Positions 34,471 to 44,012 of a stretch of 64,000 nucleotides of DNA are shown piece by piece. The number at the start of each line of letters is the position of its first letter. Position 1 is the stretch's first letter. The translations under genes and the position numbers were made by a program. The notes under the pieces are model-generated. The model did no database searches and was not told the origin of the DNA. It saw nothing but the letters and a program-made list of their open reading frames with translations. The stretch lies in the NCBI GenBank assembly GCA_016191325.1, contig JACPOV010000008.1:384049-448048 (forward strand), written 5' to 3'. This DNA comes from Candidatus Dependentiae bacterium (GTDB taxonomy: Bacteria > Babelota > Babeliae > Babelales > JACPOV01).

Positions 34471-35934
34471 ATGCTAAAAAATCGAATGTTAAAAGTTGTC
34501 TTGTTCTTGGGAGTTTTTTTGCTTGGCGCGAGTGGAACGAGTGCGTTGTATTATGCGTGGCGTAATAAATCACCATTCGATTTTTCGATGAATAAAATTA
34601 ATGAGCATGAGGGTGTAGTGCCATTGGTTATACTCGGATCTGGGCCAGCATCGCTGAGCGCGGCACTATATGGCGCGCGGCAGAAAATAAAAACAATCGT
34701 TATTGCGGGAAATAAACCTGGCGGTGCGTTAACCGAAACAAGTTATATTGAAAACTGGCCAGGCAGACCAAAAATTCTTGGAACCGAAGTGATGAAGGAT
34801 TTGCAGGAACAAGCTGTTCAGTTTGGCGCAGAAATTATTAGCGATGCGGTCGAGCGTGTTGATTTTTCACAATGGCCATTTCAGATCGTTACCGAAAGTG
34901 GCAGAACGTTTTACGCACTTGTGGTTATTATTGGAACAGGATCGACTCCCAAAACTCTCGGCATTCCGGGTGAGCAAGAATATTGGGGCAAAGGTGTAAC
35001 GACGTGCGCAATTTGTGATGCGCCATTTCACCAAGATAAAGAAGTTGTTGTTATTGGTGGCGGTGATTCTGCAATAGAAGAGGCGATTCAGTTAGCTGCC
35101 TATGCAAAAAAAATAACCATTTTAGTGCGCAAAGATCGTATGCGTGCCGCAGCCGCAATGCAGGATCGATTGCACGATTATGCAAACATTGAAATTAAAT
35201 ATAATACTGAGGTGCGTTCAATAGTGGGCGACGGCGATTTGGTAACCGGAGTTGAACTTTTTGACTCAAAAACCGATACGCAATCAACTATGCAGGTAAG
35301 TGGGGTGTTTTTGGCAATTGGCCATGATCCGAATGCCGCATTATTTAAACAATATCTAAAATTGGATGCAGAAGGCACGATTTCGCTGGCAGATCGTACC
35401 CAGGCTACTTCGTTGGCCGGTATTTTTGCAGCAGGCGATGTAACCGATCATCGCTATCGCCAAGCAGGGGTTGCCGCGGGCGATGGAATAAAGGCGGCCC
35501 TTGATGCCGTTTCGTTTCTCCAAGAGCATGGGTTTAATACCACCGTTGCGCGAGAAATAGAAAAAAGAAGTAAGCCAACTATTGCTGAAAAAAGGGTTGA
35601 AGTTCCACAGATTAAGCAACTAGAAGAGCTTAAAGAGATAATCAACGCAGCAAAGGGGCTGGTGGTTGTTGATTATTATGCCCCTTATTGCCCAAGCTGC
35701 ATGCGAATGTTGCCAAGCCTCTCAGCTGTGGCGGCAGAATTTGCAGAACAAGTAGCATTCTTAAAAGTTGATACGAGCGTTTCTCCCGAGATTGCGCAGG
35801 AATATCATGTTCCAACGATTCCTTGCTTGATGGTCTTTAAAGATCAGAAAATGATAGCGCGCATTAATCAGCCGATGAGCCGTAAACAGCTTGAAGAGTT
35901 AATGAATAAGCTTTTAGATCAAGAGGACGCATAG
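34471..35934 (+). CDS. membrane-anchored thioredoxin reductase-thioredoxin fusion
   Basis: 487 residues. ATG at 34471 is preferred (AAGGA SD); it opens with a membrane anchor (VVLFLGVFLLGASGTSALYYAW). Residues about 50-360 form an NADPH thioredoxin reductase: FAD motif GSGPASLSAALYGARQ, redox pair Cys179-Ala-Ile-Cys182 (TCAICD), and NADPH motif GGGDSAIEEA. The C-terminal 110 residues are a thioredoxin with Cys407-Pro-Ser-Cys410 (APYCPSCM) and cis-proline in HVPTIPC. A reductase-thioredoxin fusion is known in Mycobacterium leprae; here it is tethered to the membrane, with the catalytic domains presumably cytoplasmic because NADPH is needed. Confidence 0.9.
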   Translation: MLKNRMLKVVLFLGVFLLGASGTSALYYAWRNKSPFDFSMNKINEHEGVVPLVILGSGPASLSAALYGARQKIKTIVIAGNKPGGALTETSYIENWPGRPKILGTEVMKDLQEQAVQFGAEIISDAVERVDFSQWPFQIVTESGRTFYALVVIIGTGSTPKTLGIPGEQEYWGKGVTTCAICDAPFHQDKEVVVIGGGDSAIEEAIQLAAYAKKITILVRKDRMRAAAAMQDRLHDYANIEIKYNTEVRSIVGDGDLVTGVELFDSKTDTQSTMQVSGVFLAIGHDPNAALFKQYLKLDAEGTISLADRTQATSLAGIFAAGDVTDHRYRQAGVAAGDGIKAALDAVSFLQEHGFNTTVAREIEKRSKPTIAEKRVEVPQIKQLEELKEIINAAKGLVVVDYYAPYCPSCMRMLPSLSAVAAEFAEQVAFLKVDTSVSPEIAQEYHVPTIPCLMVFKDQKMIARINQPMSRKQLEELMNKLLDQEDA

Positions 35935-35964
35935 TTTTCTTAACAAATCGTAGATAAATAATTC

Positions 35965-35998
35965 AGAGAGCGGAATATCAAACCCGCTCTCTTTTTTT
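35965..35998 (+). terminator. intrinsic terminator
   Basis: AGAGAGCGG...CCGCTCTCT, a perfect 9-bp stem followed by a T-run, 30 bases after the thioredoxin reductase fusion stop. Confidence 0.85.
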
Positions 35999-36073
35999 AC
36001 TTGTTAATATTGCAAATAGAAATGATTAGGTGTTAAAATTTTTATATACATGTCAAGGCGCAGGGGAGAACGT

Positions 36074-37120
36074 ATGTATAAAAAGGTAGGCAAGCGCTTA
36101 CTTTTCGGCTTATTTACCGTGGTTTTTGTTGCTTGGTGGTCGATGATAGTCGGTTCATTTAGCGCTATAATGCCCGATCGCGTAGTTCTAGATAACCAAA
36201 CAAAGTATTTAGATGGCGCGCAAATGGAATATGTTACCTTTATTTCTCAAGCGGGTACCGATTGCAAGGCAATGGAGCGCCATGGGATTTTGGTAAAAAA
36301 GCCAGGTGCAGAGGCTACTATCGTTGTATGCCATGGATTTATGTGCAATAAATTTGATATTTCGTTCATGCGCCGCCTTATTTTTCCCGATTATAATGTA
36401 ATGATTTTTGATTTTCGTGCTCACGGTGAGCATGTCGAAGCGGACCATTGCTGCACGTTTGGCCGCGATGAAGCGCTGGATGTTGCAGGTGCGGCCAATT
36501 ATTTGCATGCCCGTGAAGATTTAAAAGATGTGCCGCTTATCGCGTACGGTTTTTCCATGGGAGCGGTTGCAGCCATTCAGGCGCAAGCAGAATCTGAGCG
36601 GCAGGGGAAGCCTTTCTTTAAGGCTTTAATTCTCGATTGCCCCTACGATACGAGTGAAAATATTTTAAAGCGATGCATGGATCATCTTAAATTTTCGATT
36701 ATGGGCTATACGTTCGATTTGCCGGGCAAAAAATTTCTGGAACGATACGCTTTCAACTCGTATGTGCAATCGATACTTAAATCAGTTTTAAAAACGGTAG
36801 CGCAATTGAATGCGACCGCTACTAATACCTATATTTATCCGGTAAATCCTGCGGAATCTATAAAAAACGTTTCGGCACCAGTTTTTTTGATCCATTGTTA
36901 TAACGATGAGAAAGTGACAGTAGAAGCAGCGCATCATTTATATGATAATGCTGCGGGTTATAAACGACTTTGGATAACAAAAGGGCGCCGCCATTTTGAT
37001 TCTGTGTTCTTTATTCCGGATAAATATATCTATAAAGTTCAACTGTTTATTCAAGACGTGCTATCGGGAAATATACAAAATAAACCACGTCAAAAAATAC
37101 TATCAGATATAAAACAATAA
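36074..37120 (+). CDS. membrane-anchored alpha/beta hydrolase
   Basis: 348 residues from ATG 36074 with a GGGGAG SD. The N-terminal anchor is LLFGLFTVVFVAWWSMIVG. Serine hydrolase features: oxyanion region VVCHGFMCNK, nucleophile YGFSMGAVAA, acid in HCYNDEKVT and histidine in KGRRHFDS. Resembles the S9/DUF1749-like family of the hydrolase at the left edge. It would act on the outer face of the inner membrane or in the periplasm. The next gene follows after 10 bases, so the two form an operon. Confidence 0.8.
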   Translation: MYKKVGKRLLFGLFTVVFVAWWSMIVGSFSAIMPDRVVLDNQTKYLDGAQMEYVTFISQAGTDCKAMERHGILVKKPGAEATIVVCHGFMCNKFDISFMRRLIFPDYNVMIFDFRAHGEHVEADHCCTFGRDEALDVAGAANYLHAREDLKDVPLIAYGFSMGAVAAIQAQAESERQGKPFFKALILDCPYDTSENILKRCMDHLKFSIMGYTFDLPGKKFLERYAFNSYVQSILKSVLKTVAQLNATATNTYIYPVNPAESIKNVSAPVFLIHCYNDEKVTVEAAHHLYDNAAGYKRLWITKGRRHFDSVFFIPDKYIYKVQLFIQDVLSGNIQNKPRQKILSDIKQ

Positions 37121-37130
37121 GGGGGTGCAT

Positions 37131-37805
37131 ATGAAAATATTGAATGTAAGAATCGTTCTGCTGATTGCAGCGATCGGTTCACAAACTGTTTTTGCTGAAT
37201 TATTTATTCCTCGATCACTCGAAGAATTCCGCTCCATTCTTAATAGTCATAATTTAGCGGTAGTTCATTTTAATTCGCACGATGCAGCAGCCGGTGAGCA
37301 AACCAAAGCAGACGATATAAAAAGAGCGTTTTTACAATTAAGCCAAAAGCCACGCTATAAAGACGCGATGGTTGCTTTTATTGGAGTAAATAGCTCTCGT
37401 TTGCCAGAAATTGGCGCTGCATATAAAGCGGCAAAAGAAAATGGCAGCAAATTAGTTCTTTTTCATGGCGGCGTTGCTATCCAAGAAAGCGATAAAGCTC
37501 TCACTAAAGATGAGATGAAAGATTATATTGAGCGTTATTTTGGCAAAATAATTGATGAAACGATAGAGCAAAATGCTCCATCAAGAATGCAGTCTTATAA
37601 TGCTCGTGAATATTATCCGCGCCCGCGCCAAATTGTGCGAGAATATGCGCAGCCCGAATATTATTATGATGATGCGGATTATTATTATCCACGCGCGTAT
37701 GGTCGACGTTACTACAACGATTATTATGGCGGTTATTATGGGCCAGGAATAGGATTTGATGTTGGAACACCACTTGGCGGTTTTGGATTTGGTTTAGGTT
37801 TTTAA
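37131..37805 (+). CDS. secreted thioredoxin-like protein lacking cysteines, with Tyr/Gly-rich tail
   Basis: 224 residues, GGGGG SD, signal peptide (MKILNVRIVLLIAAIGSQTVFA). Residues about 25-150 look like a thioredoxin fold (LAVVHFNSHDA..., AMVAFIGVNSSRLPEIGAAY, KLVLFHGG), but the CxxC position has no cysteine. The C-terminal 70 residues are extremely Tyr-, Gly- and Arg-rich (EYYYDDADYYYPRAYGRRYY) and end GGFGFGLGF, low in complexity. It could be a structural or binding protein. It ends with a clear terminator. Confidence 0.55.
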   Translation: MKILNVRIVLLIAAIGSQTVFAELFIPRSLEEFRSILNSHNLAVVHFNSHDAAAGEQTKADDIKRAFLQLSQKPRYKDAMVAFIGVNSSRLPEIGAAYKAAKENGSKLVLFHGGVAIQESDKALTKDEMKDYIERYFGKIIDETIEQNAPSRMQSYNAREYYPRPRQIVREYAQPEYYYDDADYYYPRAYGRRYYNDYYGGYYGPGIGFDVGTPLGGFGFGLGF

Positions 37806-37827
37806 AAATTGTTCTACCTCTCACGCT

Positions 37828-37859
37828 AAAAAAGGGCGCATTTACGTGCGCCTTTTTTT
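37828..37859 (+). terminator. intrinsic terminator
   Basis: A-run, GGCGCA...TGCGCC stem, T-run, directly after the Tyr/Gly-rich protein gene. Confidence 0.85.
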
Positions 37860-37930
37860 AATTCTTGAACCACTGAATTTAACTATGCTACGCTGCTGCC
37901 AGGTAAAAAAAATGAGCGTAGGAGAGCGTA

Positions 37931-40900
37931 ATGGTCAATCAAAGAACTGTTGTAGTTTTACTGAGTTTATTGCTCAGCTTTATTTTTGTCGAAGATGTTT
38001 TTTCGATGGAAGGGGTTGAATCAACCCTTGTGCGTGAAGCGGCTGAAGAAGCTGGTGTTGTAGGCGCAGAATCTATAGGTAAAGCCGAAGCTGAGGCATT
38101 AACGCGAGAGGTCGCAGACTCAATGGGAGTCAGCGTTGAAGATATAAAAAATCTTCCCGAAGATGCAAAACAAGCGTTTAAGGATGAGCTCAAAGCGGCT
38201 TTTAAGAATGGCGATGTCACGAGTATTGAAAACGGTAAATTCGTAACGGAAAGTCCTCAATCGTTCAAAACATTCCTTTCAAAGGCTAAAGGGGATTTTG
38301 CCACACAAGTTGAAAAAATTGCTGAAGAAAAAGGTTTACCTTCATTAAGTAAAGCAACGCTCGAGAAATTTGGTGTACAAGCAGATATTCTTGAAAAATT
38401 TCCAATCAGGGAGCCTAAGCTCGAAATTCCGAATGTAGAAATCGAAGCCGAGCTGCTTTCGCCGGAAGACAAAGGAATACAAGAAGCCCAAGATACGCTT
38501 GCAGGCGACAAAGCGAATGCTAAGTACCTTGAAGAAACGGGCCAGACCGATTTGGAAAAACCGGCTCAAGAAAAAGTTATACAAGATGAGAAAAATGTTG
38601 ACGTAAAAATTGAGGAAAAAGTAGAAGCTAAAACTAAAATTGTGAGCGAAGAGCAAGCAAAGCTTTCTGAAGCGCAGCAGCAAGTTTCAGCAAACGAAAA
38701 AGGAGGCGATCCAGAAAAAACTCTGGAAGCGAAAGATAAGCTCCAAGAACAAGAAACGAAAACGCAAGACGCACAAAAAGAACAAACAATTTCTGAGCGC
38801 CAAAGTTCCAAATCAAAATATGATCGAGCAAATAAAGAATATAAAGAAGCTCAAGCTAAAACAAAAAATGCAAAAGAAGAATTAGCAGAAGCAAAAAAGA
38901 ATGGCTGGTCAAAAGAAGTAGTTGATAGTAAAGAAACTGCGTTAAAAAATGCACAAGAGAGTGAACGCACCGCTTACGAAGATTATGATTCAGCAAAAAA
39001 GGAATGGATTGAAAAATCGGGAAATTTTGAAGCGCTTGATTTAAAGGCGATCGAAAAAGCCAAGTCCATAATAAAAGAACATATCATTACAAGTATTATT
39101 TCTGGCTTTGCGTTTGCTATACCTAACTTTGTTATCGGACCGATAACCGAAGCTATGAATCGCAAGGCACAACTAGACCAGCTTCGTCAACCGCAGGCAT
39201 TCGGAACCATTTGGATGCAAATACCCATAACATTTATAAATGATGGAGCGCCACTTTCATCGTTTATGCTTTATGTTGGGATTGATGCACAAAGTGGTTC
39301 AGAAGTTTCCAAGCGAAATGATGATGCCGATACCGACAGTTTTCTACAATATGCAAATTATTATGTATCAATTTCCGATTATGGTGAGCTTGGTCCAAAT
39401 AATTTGCCAATTGCTATAACCGATCCTAGTTTTCCATTTCGCATGTTGCATCTCAATTCTGGTTATCATTTCATTAATGCGGGATTGCCAGCTGACCCTG
39501 AAAATCCTGCAATTCCCTTATTAAAAATAGATCCAAAGGGTAAAGCAAAGTTTCCTGTGCAGGAATATCTTGATCAACTTGGGGGAAGTGCACGCCAAGG
39601 AATAGCGGGTGCTGTTTATGAGGAAAGCAGGGAACAGGCCACGGGCTATAAAGGCGACATTGTCGTAGCAGATCTATTTGAACAAGGGAGTAATAAAAGT
39701 AGTACATTTGCTCTTAAGGAGGGCGAGGGGTATGGGAAGCTTTTAGCGCCCGCTATAATTGTTTTGCAAAATAGTTATGCGTTCGGCCCATTTAATCTGA
39801 CCGGATTTTCTGCTTTAAATGACGACCAAATCAAACAACTTTCAAACGGGCAAATAACAAAAGCGATTCCTAATTATCCATATGTTTCTTATTCAGTTCC
39901 GCCGACCGGTTTCGTTTATCAAACAAAAGATACGCCAGATATTCAGGCGATTGTAAAACAGTTAGGATCCGATAATAAACTGAGCGCATTACTGCGTGAT
40001 TACGTTGTGCTTGTTGATCCTAAAGCACCAACGGTATTGCAACCACTTTTAGTTCCAAGCCCTATAGGTTCGACGTACGGAACTCCTTCTTTACAACCCA
40101 CGCCGAACGCTGGCGATCTGAGAATGGTAAGTTTGATTTCTGGAAACGTTTATACGTACGATGGCAATTCTTCAAAAGCAGATGCTAATTTAGCTCAAGC
40201 CGAATTTCCAATTGATGAAAATATTAGGATACAAGCTGCTGCAATGAAAGGCGTATATGATGCGCAATGGAAAGATGTTTCTGAACAATTGAAATATGGC
40301 CCATTTAAAATTGGTACCGTGCAATTGTCAATTGATAAGCAGTTGGCAGAGGCGGGAGTATTTGTTTACAAAGTTGATTCTCCATTAATTGAAAATGGTA
40401 CAACCGATTATGTTGTTCCACTGATTATTGATGAAAATAAAAACTTAGTGGTTGGGCAGTTGCCAGATGATAACGTAAAGTTTTTTGTCAGCGTTATTAC
40501 TTCACGCTTTTACGATAAAATGCTGAACCCGGCGCCAGAGCGAAGCCCGTTCTTCGTATATAAATCACCAACGGGAAGCTTTCGCTTGGTAGCAAGCTCT
40601 AAAGAGAATTCACAGTATGGAGATGTTGTTTTTAAAGGCGATAAAACTGCACTCTATACTCTATTTATGAATCCTGAAATAAATCCAACCAAACCGACAC
40701 CAGACCAACAAAAAGCCTTGGCGAATGCGGGTGCAAAAACTGCTGACGGAAAATCGACGGTGGCTGCACAACTTCTGCCACTTCCAGCGCAATGGGCGCT
40801 TTCCGATCAGGGATTAGTGGTTGATCCAGCAGATCCTAAAACATATCTTGGGGCATTTATTAACCAAAAAGCACCGCAATTCAGATCGCAACTGGATGGC

Positions 40901-43861
40901 ATTTTCACTGCATGGAAAAATAGCATGCTCAAAGATCCATCGCTCTTAAAAATTGAGCTCGGGCCGTATCGATTTACTACCGATCAGGTTCAGAATATAG
41001 AATTGTATGCAACGAGTGTTGATGATTTAAAAAACGGTAGTTACGTATATACAAGCGATCGTTGGCCGGCAGAATTTTTTGTGTTATCTGACGATAAAGA
41101 TGGTACATCAAATCTTGGGCAAGAATATAATTTGGCTGCGCCGCAGCGCTATGCGATCAGTTTATCAAATGGGCAAGTACATGATGCGCAACAATCGGGC
41201 CAAGTAGTTGGCACTATTTCCGATCTTGATCAGCTTTTAGATCGTGCACAGCGTTCTAAAAAATATTTACCCAATTTATTAAAAAATATTCAGGCGACTC
41301 AGGGCGCTTACCTTCAAACGGTCGCTGAACAGCAATTTAATGAAAATACGATGTTTGGCAGATTTAGATTTTTCATTTCACAAGATGATTTGAAAAATGG
41401 GGCCTATATTTATGGAGATGCAACAGATATTAATGATCCTCTCAAACTGCAACCAAAAGAACTGCAAAGCCGCATTAAAAACTATTTTGTGACGATCGAA
41501 GGGCCAATCAACGACGAAAATAACTGGATATATGGAAACAAATTAAATGAAAATACCGTGCTCGTTATAAGCCTCGTTTCGGGTGCGCTTTATGATCGTG
41601 GAGGATCATATCAAGGAAACCTAAAAAGATTTGATCCATCGCTTGATACGGCGCAAGGATTCTTAGAAAAAATAGTTTCCTATTTAGAAAAAACATGGGG
41701 CAGTAATAATCCGAGTATTGGTCGATTAAAGGATCGCGTTAATGCGCTTACGAAGGCGTGGTTTGCTCAATTAGAACAAGAGAGAAAACAAATTGCGCAA
41801 GAGCGGGAAGCTGAAGAGAAAATCTATGCGCCGCTTTCAGCAAATACGATTGCAAATTTAAAGAGTGCGCAATATGTTCAAGATCTTTTGCAAATGCCAA
41901 TACCTCGTTATTTAAAACTGCTTGGCGATGGAAAATATTATTTTGAATCGCCCGATGCCAAAGCTGGAGAAGATCAAACGCCAAAAGTTTACATCGATTA
42001 TAATGTTGGTGAGCCTGGTAAAGATAATGGCATCGGCATGAGCTACGATAGTAATGGCGCAGTAATTGGGCGCTTTACCGGTTGGCTTCTTGAAAACCTT
42101 CGTGCGTATGCGGGAATAGTAATTGATGCAAATGGTAAACAGACGCTTGATATCGCAAGCGATCATCCTTCGATTCCAACCGATTCTATGATCAAGATCG
42201 ATGCGGGCGGCATGGAAAAACTTCTTGGTCAGCAACGAATAAATCTAGGCAACGCTCAGCAAAGATTCGCAAAAAATCCTAATGACAAAGCGGCTGTACA
42301 AGCGCTTAATGATGCACTTTACAATTATAATAAGATTCAGGTTGCCAACGAAAGTGCACAAGCGGTAAAAGCGGCTAATTTGCCTGCATCTCCATCATTG
42401 AGATATGATTTTTATTATAATCCTGAAATAACTACCTATTTTGTAAAAATAAGTTCAGGCGGTAAAGAATATTATTATGATCTGGTTGGTGGATACGGAT
42501 ATTACGTTGATGGAAAACCCCGCTTGAGAGAAAATCAGGTTTTCATAAAAAAAGGTTCAACTAAAAATGAACTGTTCATTGCTGGGCAAGATGGCGTGGG
42601 GCTTTTCGTCGCATCGTATTTAGATGCGGATGGTGAGTATCACTTATGGTCGACGGCAGCAAATCCTGGACGTTCGAAAGATGGTAAATCGTATAGCTAC
42701 GCGTTGGGAAGCGATGATGGACGCACCGCATTAATCCTCCAATCGTTAAATAGTGATGGCAGCATAAAGCAATATTCGGTTTGGCCGGTGGGAGATAATC
42801 AGCAGGCGAGTTTCTTGGCCGATTATAATCCCGGTTCGCTTTATTCTACCATTTTGCGCTATGCGCGAACGAATGGGGCGTATGTTAAGGCGGATGCTCC
42901 GCGTGCTCCAGTTATGGTTATTTGGAATGGCCAACCCGATCTTAATTTCCAGTATTTGCTGTATAACTATAACTTGATCGAATTGAAATCTGCTGGCAAC
43001 GGTTCATTTACTGGTTCATATAAAAAAGAGGATGGAACTCCAGGCACCATTACGCTTAAAACGCAGGAAAAAACATATTCTCCGCTCGTGAAATCTCATT
43101 GGGTTGCGATAACCGATGGCGGCATTTCGTACGACTTTGTTTTCGATACGATGGTGCTTGATCCAAACGAACCAACCAAATGTGAAGTGAACGCTCTTGA
43201 AAAATTGAAATTGAGTTACTGGAAGCAATGTGCTTGGGGGCTTAACGTCGTAACCGATAGTCGTGGGCAAACGAGATTGGTGCACAAACTTCCATCGACC
43301 GATTCGCTCCAAACGGTTGATCAAACAATGGTTCATGGTGTTCCTGCCAATTCCGATGCGGGCAAAATTCTCTCCGATTCGCTCAGCAGACTTTCGTATG
43401 ATGCGGCAAGCGATCGATTCGTTTATCAACTGAGCGCGACCGACAAAGGTTTTGCCTATTATCAGGATAAAATGAATAACTGGTTCGTTGATCTTGCAAA
43501 TGGCGTTGTGTTTGATCCAACAATGGCAACCGCTGGTGGCGTTTATCCGGTGGGTGCATTGATTGCAAGCCAGCTTGATACGCTACTTGCTCGCATTAAT
43601 CTTTCCGTTACTCTCGTTGAGGATCCTAATGGAAAACCTGGATATGATAGATTTGGCAATCCAATTATGAAGGGCAATAAGCCGGTTAAGCTTAAACCTG
43701 GCCTTGTTTATCGTATGCCGGCAAACAAGGGCAATCTCCCTGCGCCGCGGCCTGCGCAAATTAAGAGGCCCGCGCCGGTAAAAAGGAGTTCAGCACGGCA
43801 ATTGCTTGCTCCAGTATCGCAAAAAAGAGCCCCCAGAAATACTCTTCGTCGCACAAAATAA
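37931..43861 (+). CDS. giant secreted repeat protein
   Basis: 1976 residues, the largest gene here. It starts with a signal peptide (VVVLLSLLLSFIFVEDVFS) followed by MEG. Residues about 180-380 are a long Glu/Lys/Ala/Gln-rich coiled coil. A hydrophobic stretch near 380-405 (IITSIISGFAFAIPNFVIG) may cross or insert in a membrane. The remaining 1550 residues contain diverged beta-type repeats that begin with a G-[PR]-[FY]-x-[FIL] strand (FGPFNL at 617, YGPFKI at 789, LGPYRF at 1010, FGRFRF at 1140) and end with a strand like ISLVSGALYD. The tail is very basic (KRPAPVKRSSARQ). Probably a surface or host-directed structural protein; no family name can be given. GGAG-type SD and terminators on both sides make it a single unit. 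Confidence 0.75.
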   Translation: MVNQRTVVVLLSLLLSFIFVEDVFSMEGVESTLVREAAEEAGVVGAESIGKAEAEALTREVADSMGVSVEDIKNLPEDAKQAFKDELKAAFKNGDVTSIENGKFVTESPQSFKTFLSKAKGDFATQVEKIAEEKGLPSLSKATLEKFGVQADILEKFPIREPKLEIPNVEIEAELLSPEDKGIQEAQDTLAGDKANAKYLEETGQTDLEKPAQEKVIQDEKNVDVKIEEKVEAKTKIVSEEQAKLSEAQQQVSANEKGGDPEKTLEAKDKLQEQETKTQDAQKEQTISERQSSKSKYDRANKEYKEAQAKTKNAKEELAEAKKNGWSKEVVDSKETALKNAQESERTAYEDYDSAKKEWIEKSGNFEALDLKAIEKAKSIIKEHIITSIISGFAFAIPNFVIGPITEAMNRKAQLDQLRQPQAFGTIWMQIPITFINDGAPLSSFMLYVGIDAQSGSEVSKRNDDADTDSFLQYANYYVSISDYGELGPNNLPIAITDPSFPFRMLHLNSGYHFINAGLPADPENPAIPLLKIDPKGKAKFPVQEYLDQLGGSARQGIAGAVYEESREQATGYKGDIVVADLFEQGSNKSSTFALKEGEGYGKLLAPAIIVLQNSYAFGPFNLTGFSALNDDQIKQLSNGQITKAIPNYPYVSYSVPPTGFVYQTKDTPDIQAIVKQLGSDNKLSALLRDYVVLVDPKAPTVLQPLLVPSPIGSTYGTPSLQPTPNAGDLRMVSLISGNVYTYDGNSSKADANLAQAEFPIDENIRIQAAAMKGVYDAQWKDVSEQLKYGPFKIGTVQLSIDKQLAEAGVFVYKVDSPLIENGTTDYVVPLIIDENKNLVVGQLPDDNVKFFVSVITSRFYDKMLNPAPERSPFFVYKSPTGSFRLVASSKENSQYGDVVFKGDKTALYTLFMNPEINPTKPTPDQQKALANAGAKTADGKSTVAAQLLPLPAQWALSDQGLVVDPADPKTYLGAFINQKAPQFRSQLDGIFTAWKNSMLKDPSLLKIELGPYRFTTDQVQNIELYATSVDDLKNGSYVYTSDRWPAEFFVLSDDKDGTSNLGQEYNLAAPQRYAISLSNGQVHDAQQSGQVVGTISDLDQLLDRAQRSKKYLPNLLKNIQATQGAYLQTVAEQQFNENTMFGRFRFFISQDDLKNGAYIYGDATDINDPLKLQPKELQSRIKNYFVTIEGPINDENNWIYGNKLNENTVLVISLVSGALYDRGGSYQGNLKRFDPSLDTAQGFLEKIVSYLEKTWGSNNPSIGRLKDRVNALTKAWFAQLEQERKQIAQEREAEEKIYAPLSANTIANLKSAQYVQDLLQMPIPRYLKLLGDGKYYFESPDAKAGEDQTPKVYIDYNVGEPGKDNGIGMSYDSNGAVIGRFTGWLLENLRAYAGIVIDANGKQTLDIASDHPSIPTDSMIKIDAGGMEKLLGQQRINLGNAQQRFAKNPNDKAAVQALNDALYNYNKIQVANESAQAVKAANLPASPSLRYDFYYNPEITTYFVKISSGGKEYYYDLVGGYGYYVDGKPRLRENQVFIKKGSTKNELFIAGQDGVGLFVASYLDADGEYHLWSTAANPGRSKDGKSYSYALGSDDGRTALILQSLNSDGSIKQYSVWPVGDNQQASFLADYNPGSLYSTILRYARTNGAYVKADAPRAPVMVIWNGQPDLNFQYLLYNYNLIELKSAGNGSFTGSYKKEDGTPGTITLKTQEKTYSPLVKSHWVAITDGGISYDFVFDTMVLDPNEPTKCEVNALEKLKLSYWKQCAWGLNVVTDSRGQTRLVHKLPSTDSLQTVDQTMVHGVPANSDAGKILSDSLSRLSYDAASDRFVYQLSATDKGFAYYQDKMNNWFVDLANGVVFDPTMATAGGVYPVGALIASQLDTLLARINLSVTLVEDPNGKPGYDRFGNPIMKGNKPVKLKPGLVYRMPANKGNLPAPRPAQIKRPAPVKRSSARQLLAPVSQKRAPRNTLRRTK

Positions 43862-43884
43862 CTAAAAAGATAAAGTTGTTGCTA

Positions 43885-43912
43885 AAAGAGCCGAGTGGAA
43901 ACTCGGCTCTTT
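43885..43912 (+). terminator. intrinsic terminator
   Basis: AAAGAGCCGAGT...ACTCGGCTCTTT, a perfect long stem just after the giant gene. Confidence 0.85.
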
Positions 43913-44012
43913 GCATGTTATACTCTCAAACTAGAATAAAACATGATTCTTAATTGTTATTTTCCTGTTTTTTAGGTTTTAAAAAATAAGGAATATGCGT
44001 GAGGAAACGTTT

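Noticed and set aside
38257-38831. Several minus-strand frames opposite the giant gene's coiled coil
   Set aside because: They arise from the biased Glu/Lys/Ala codons of the sense strand, overlap each other and have no SD.
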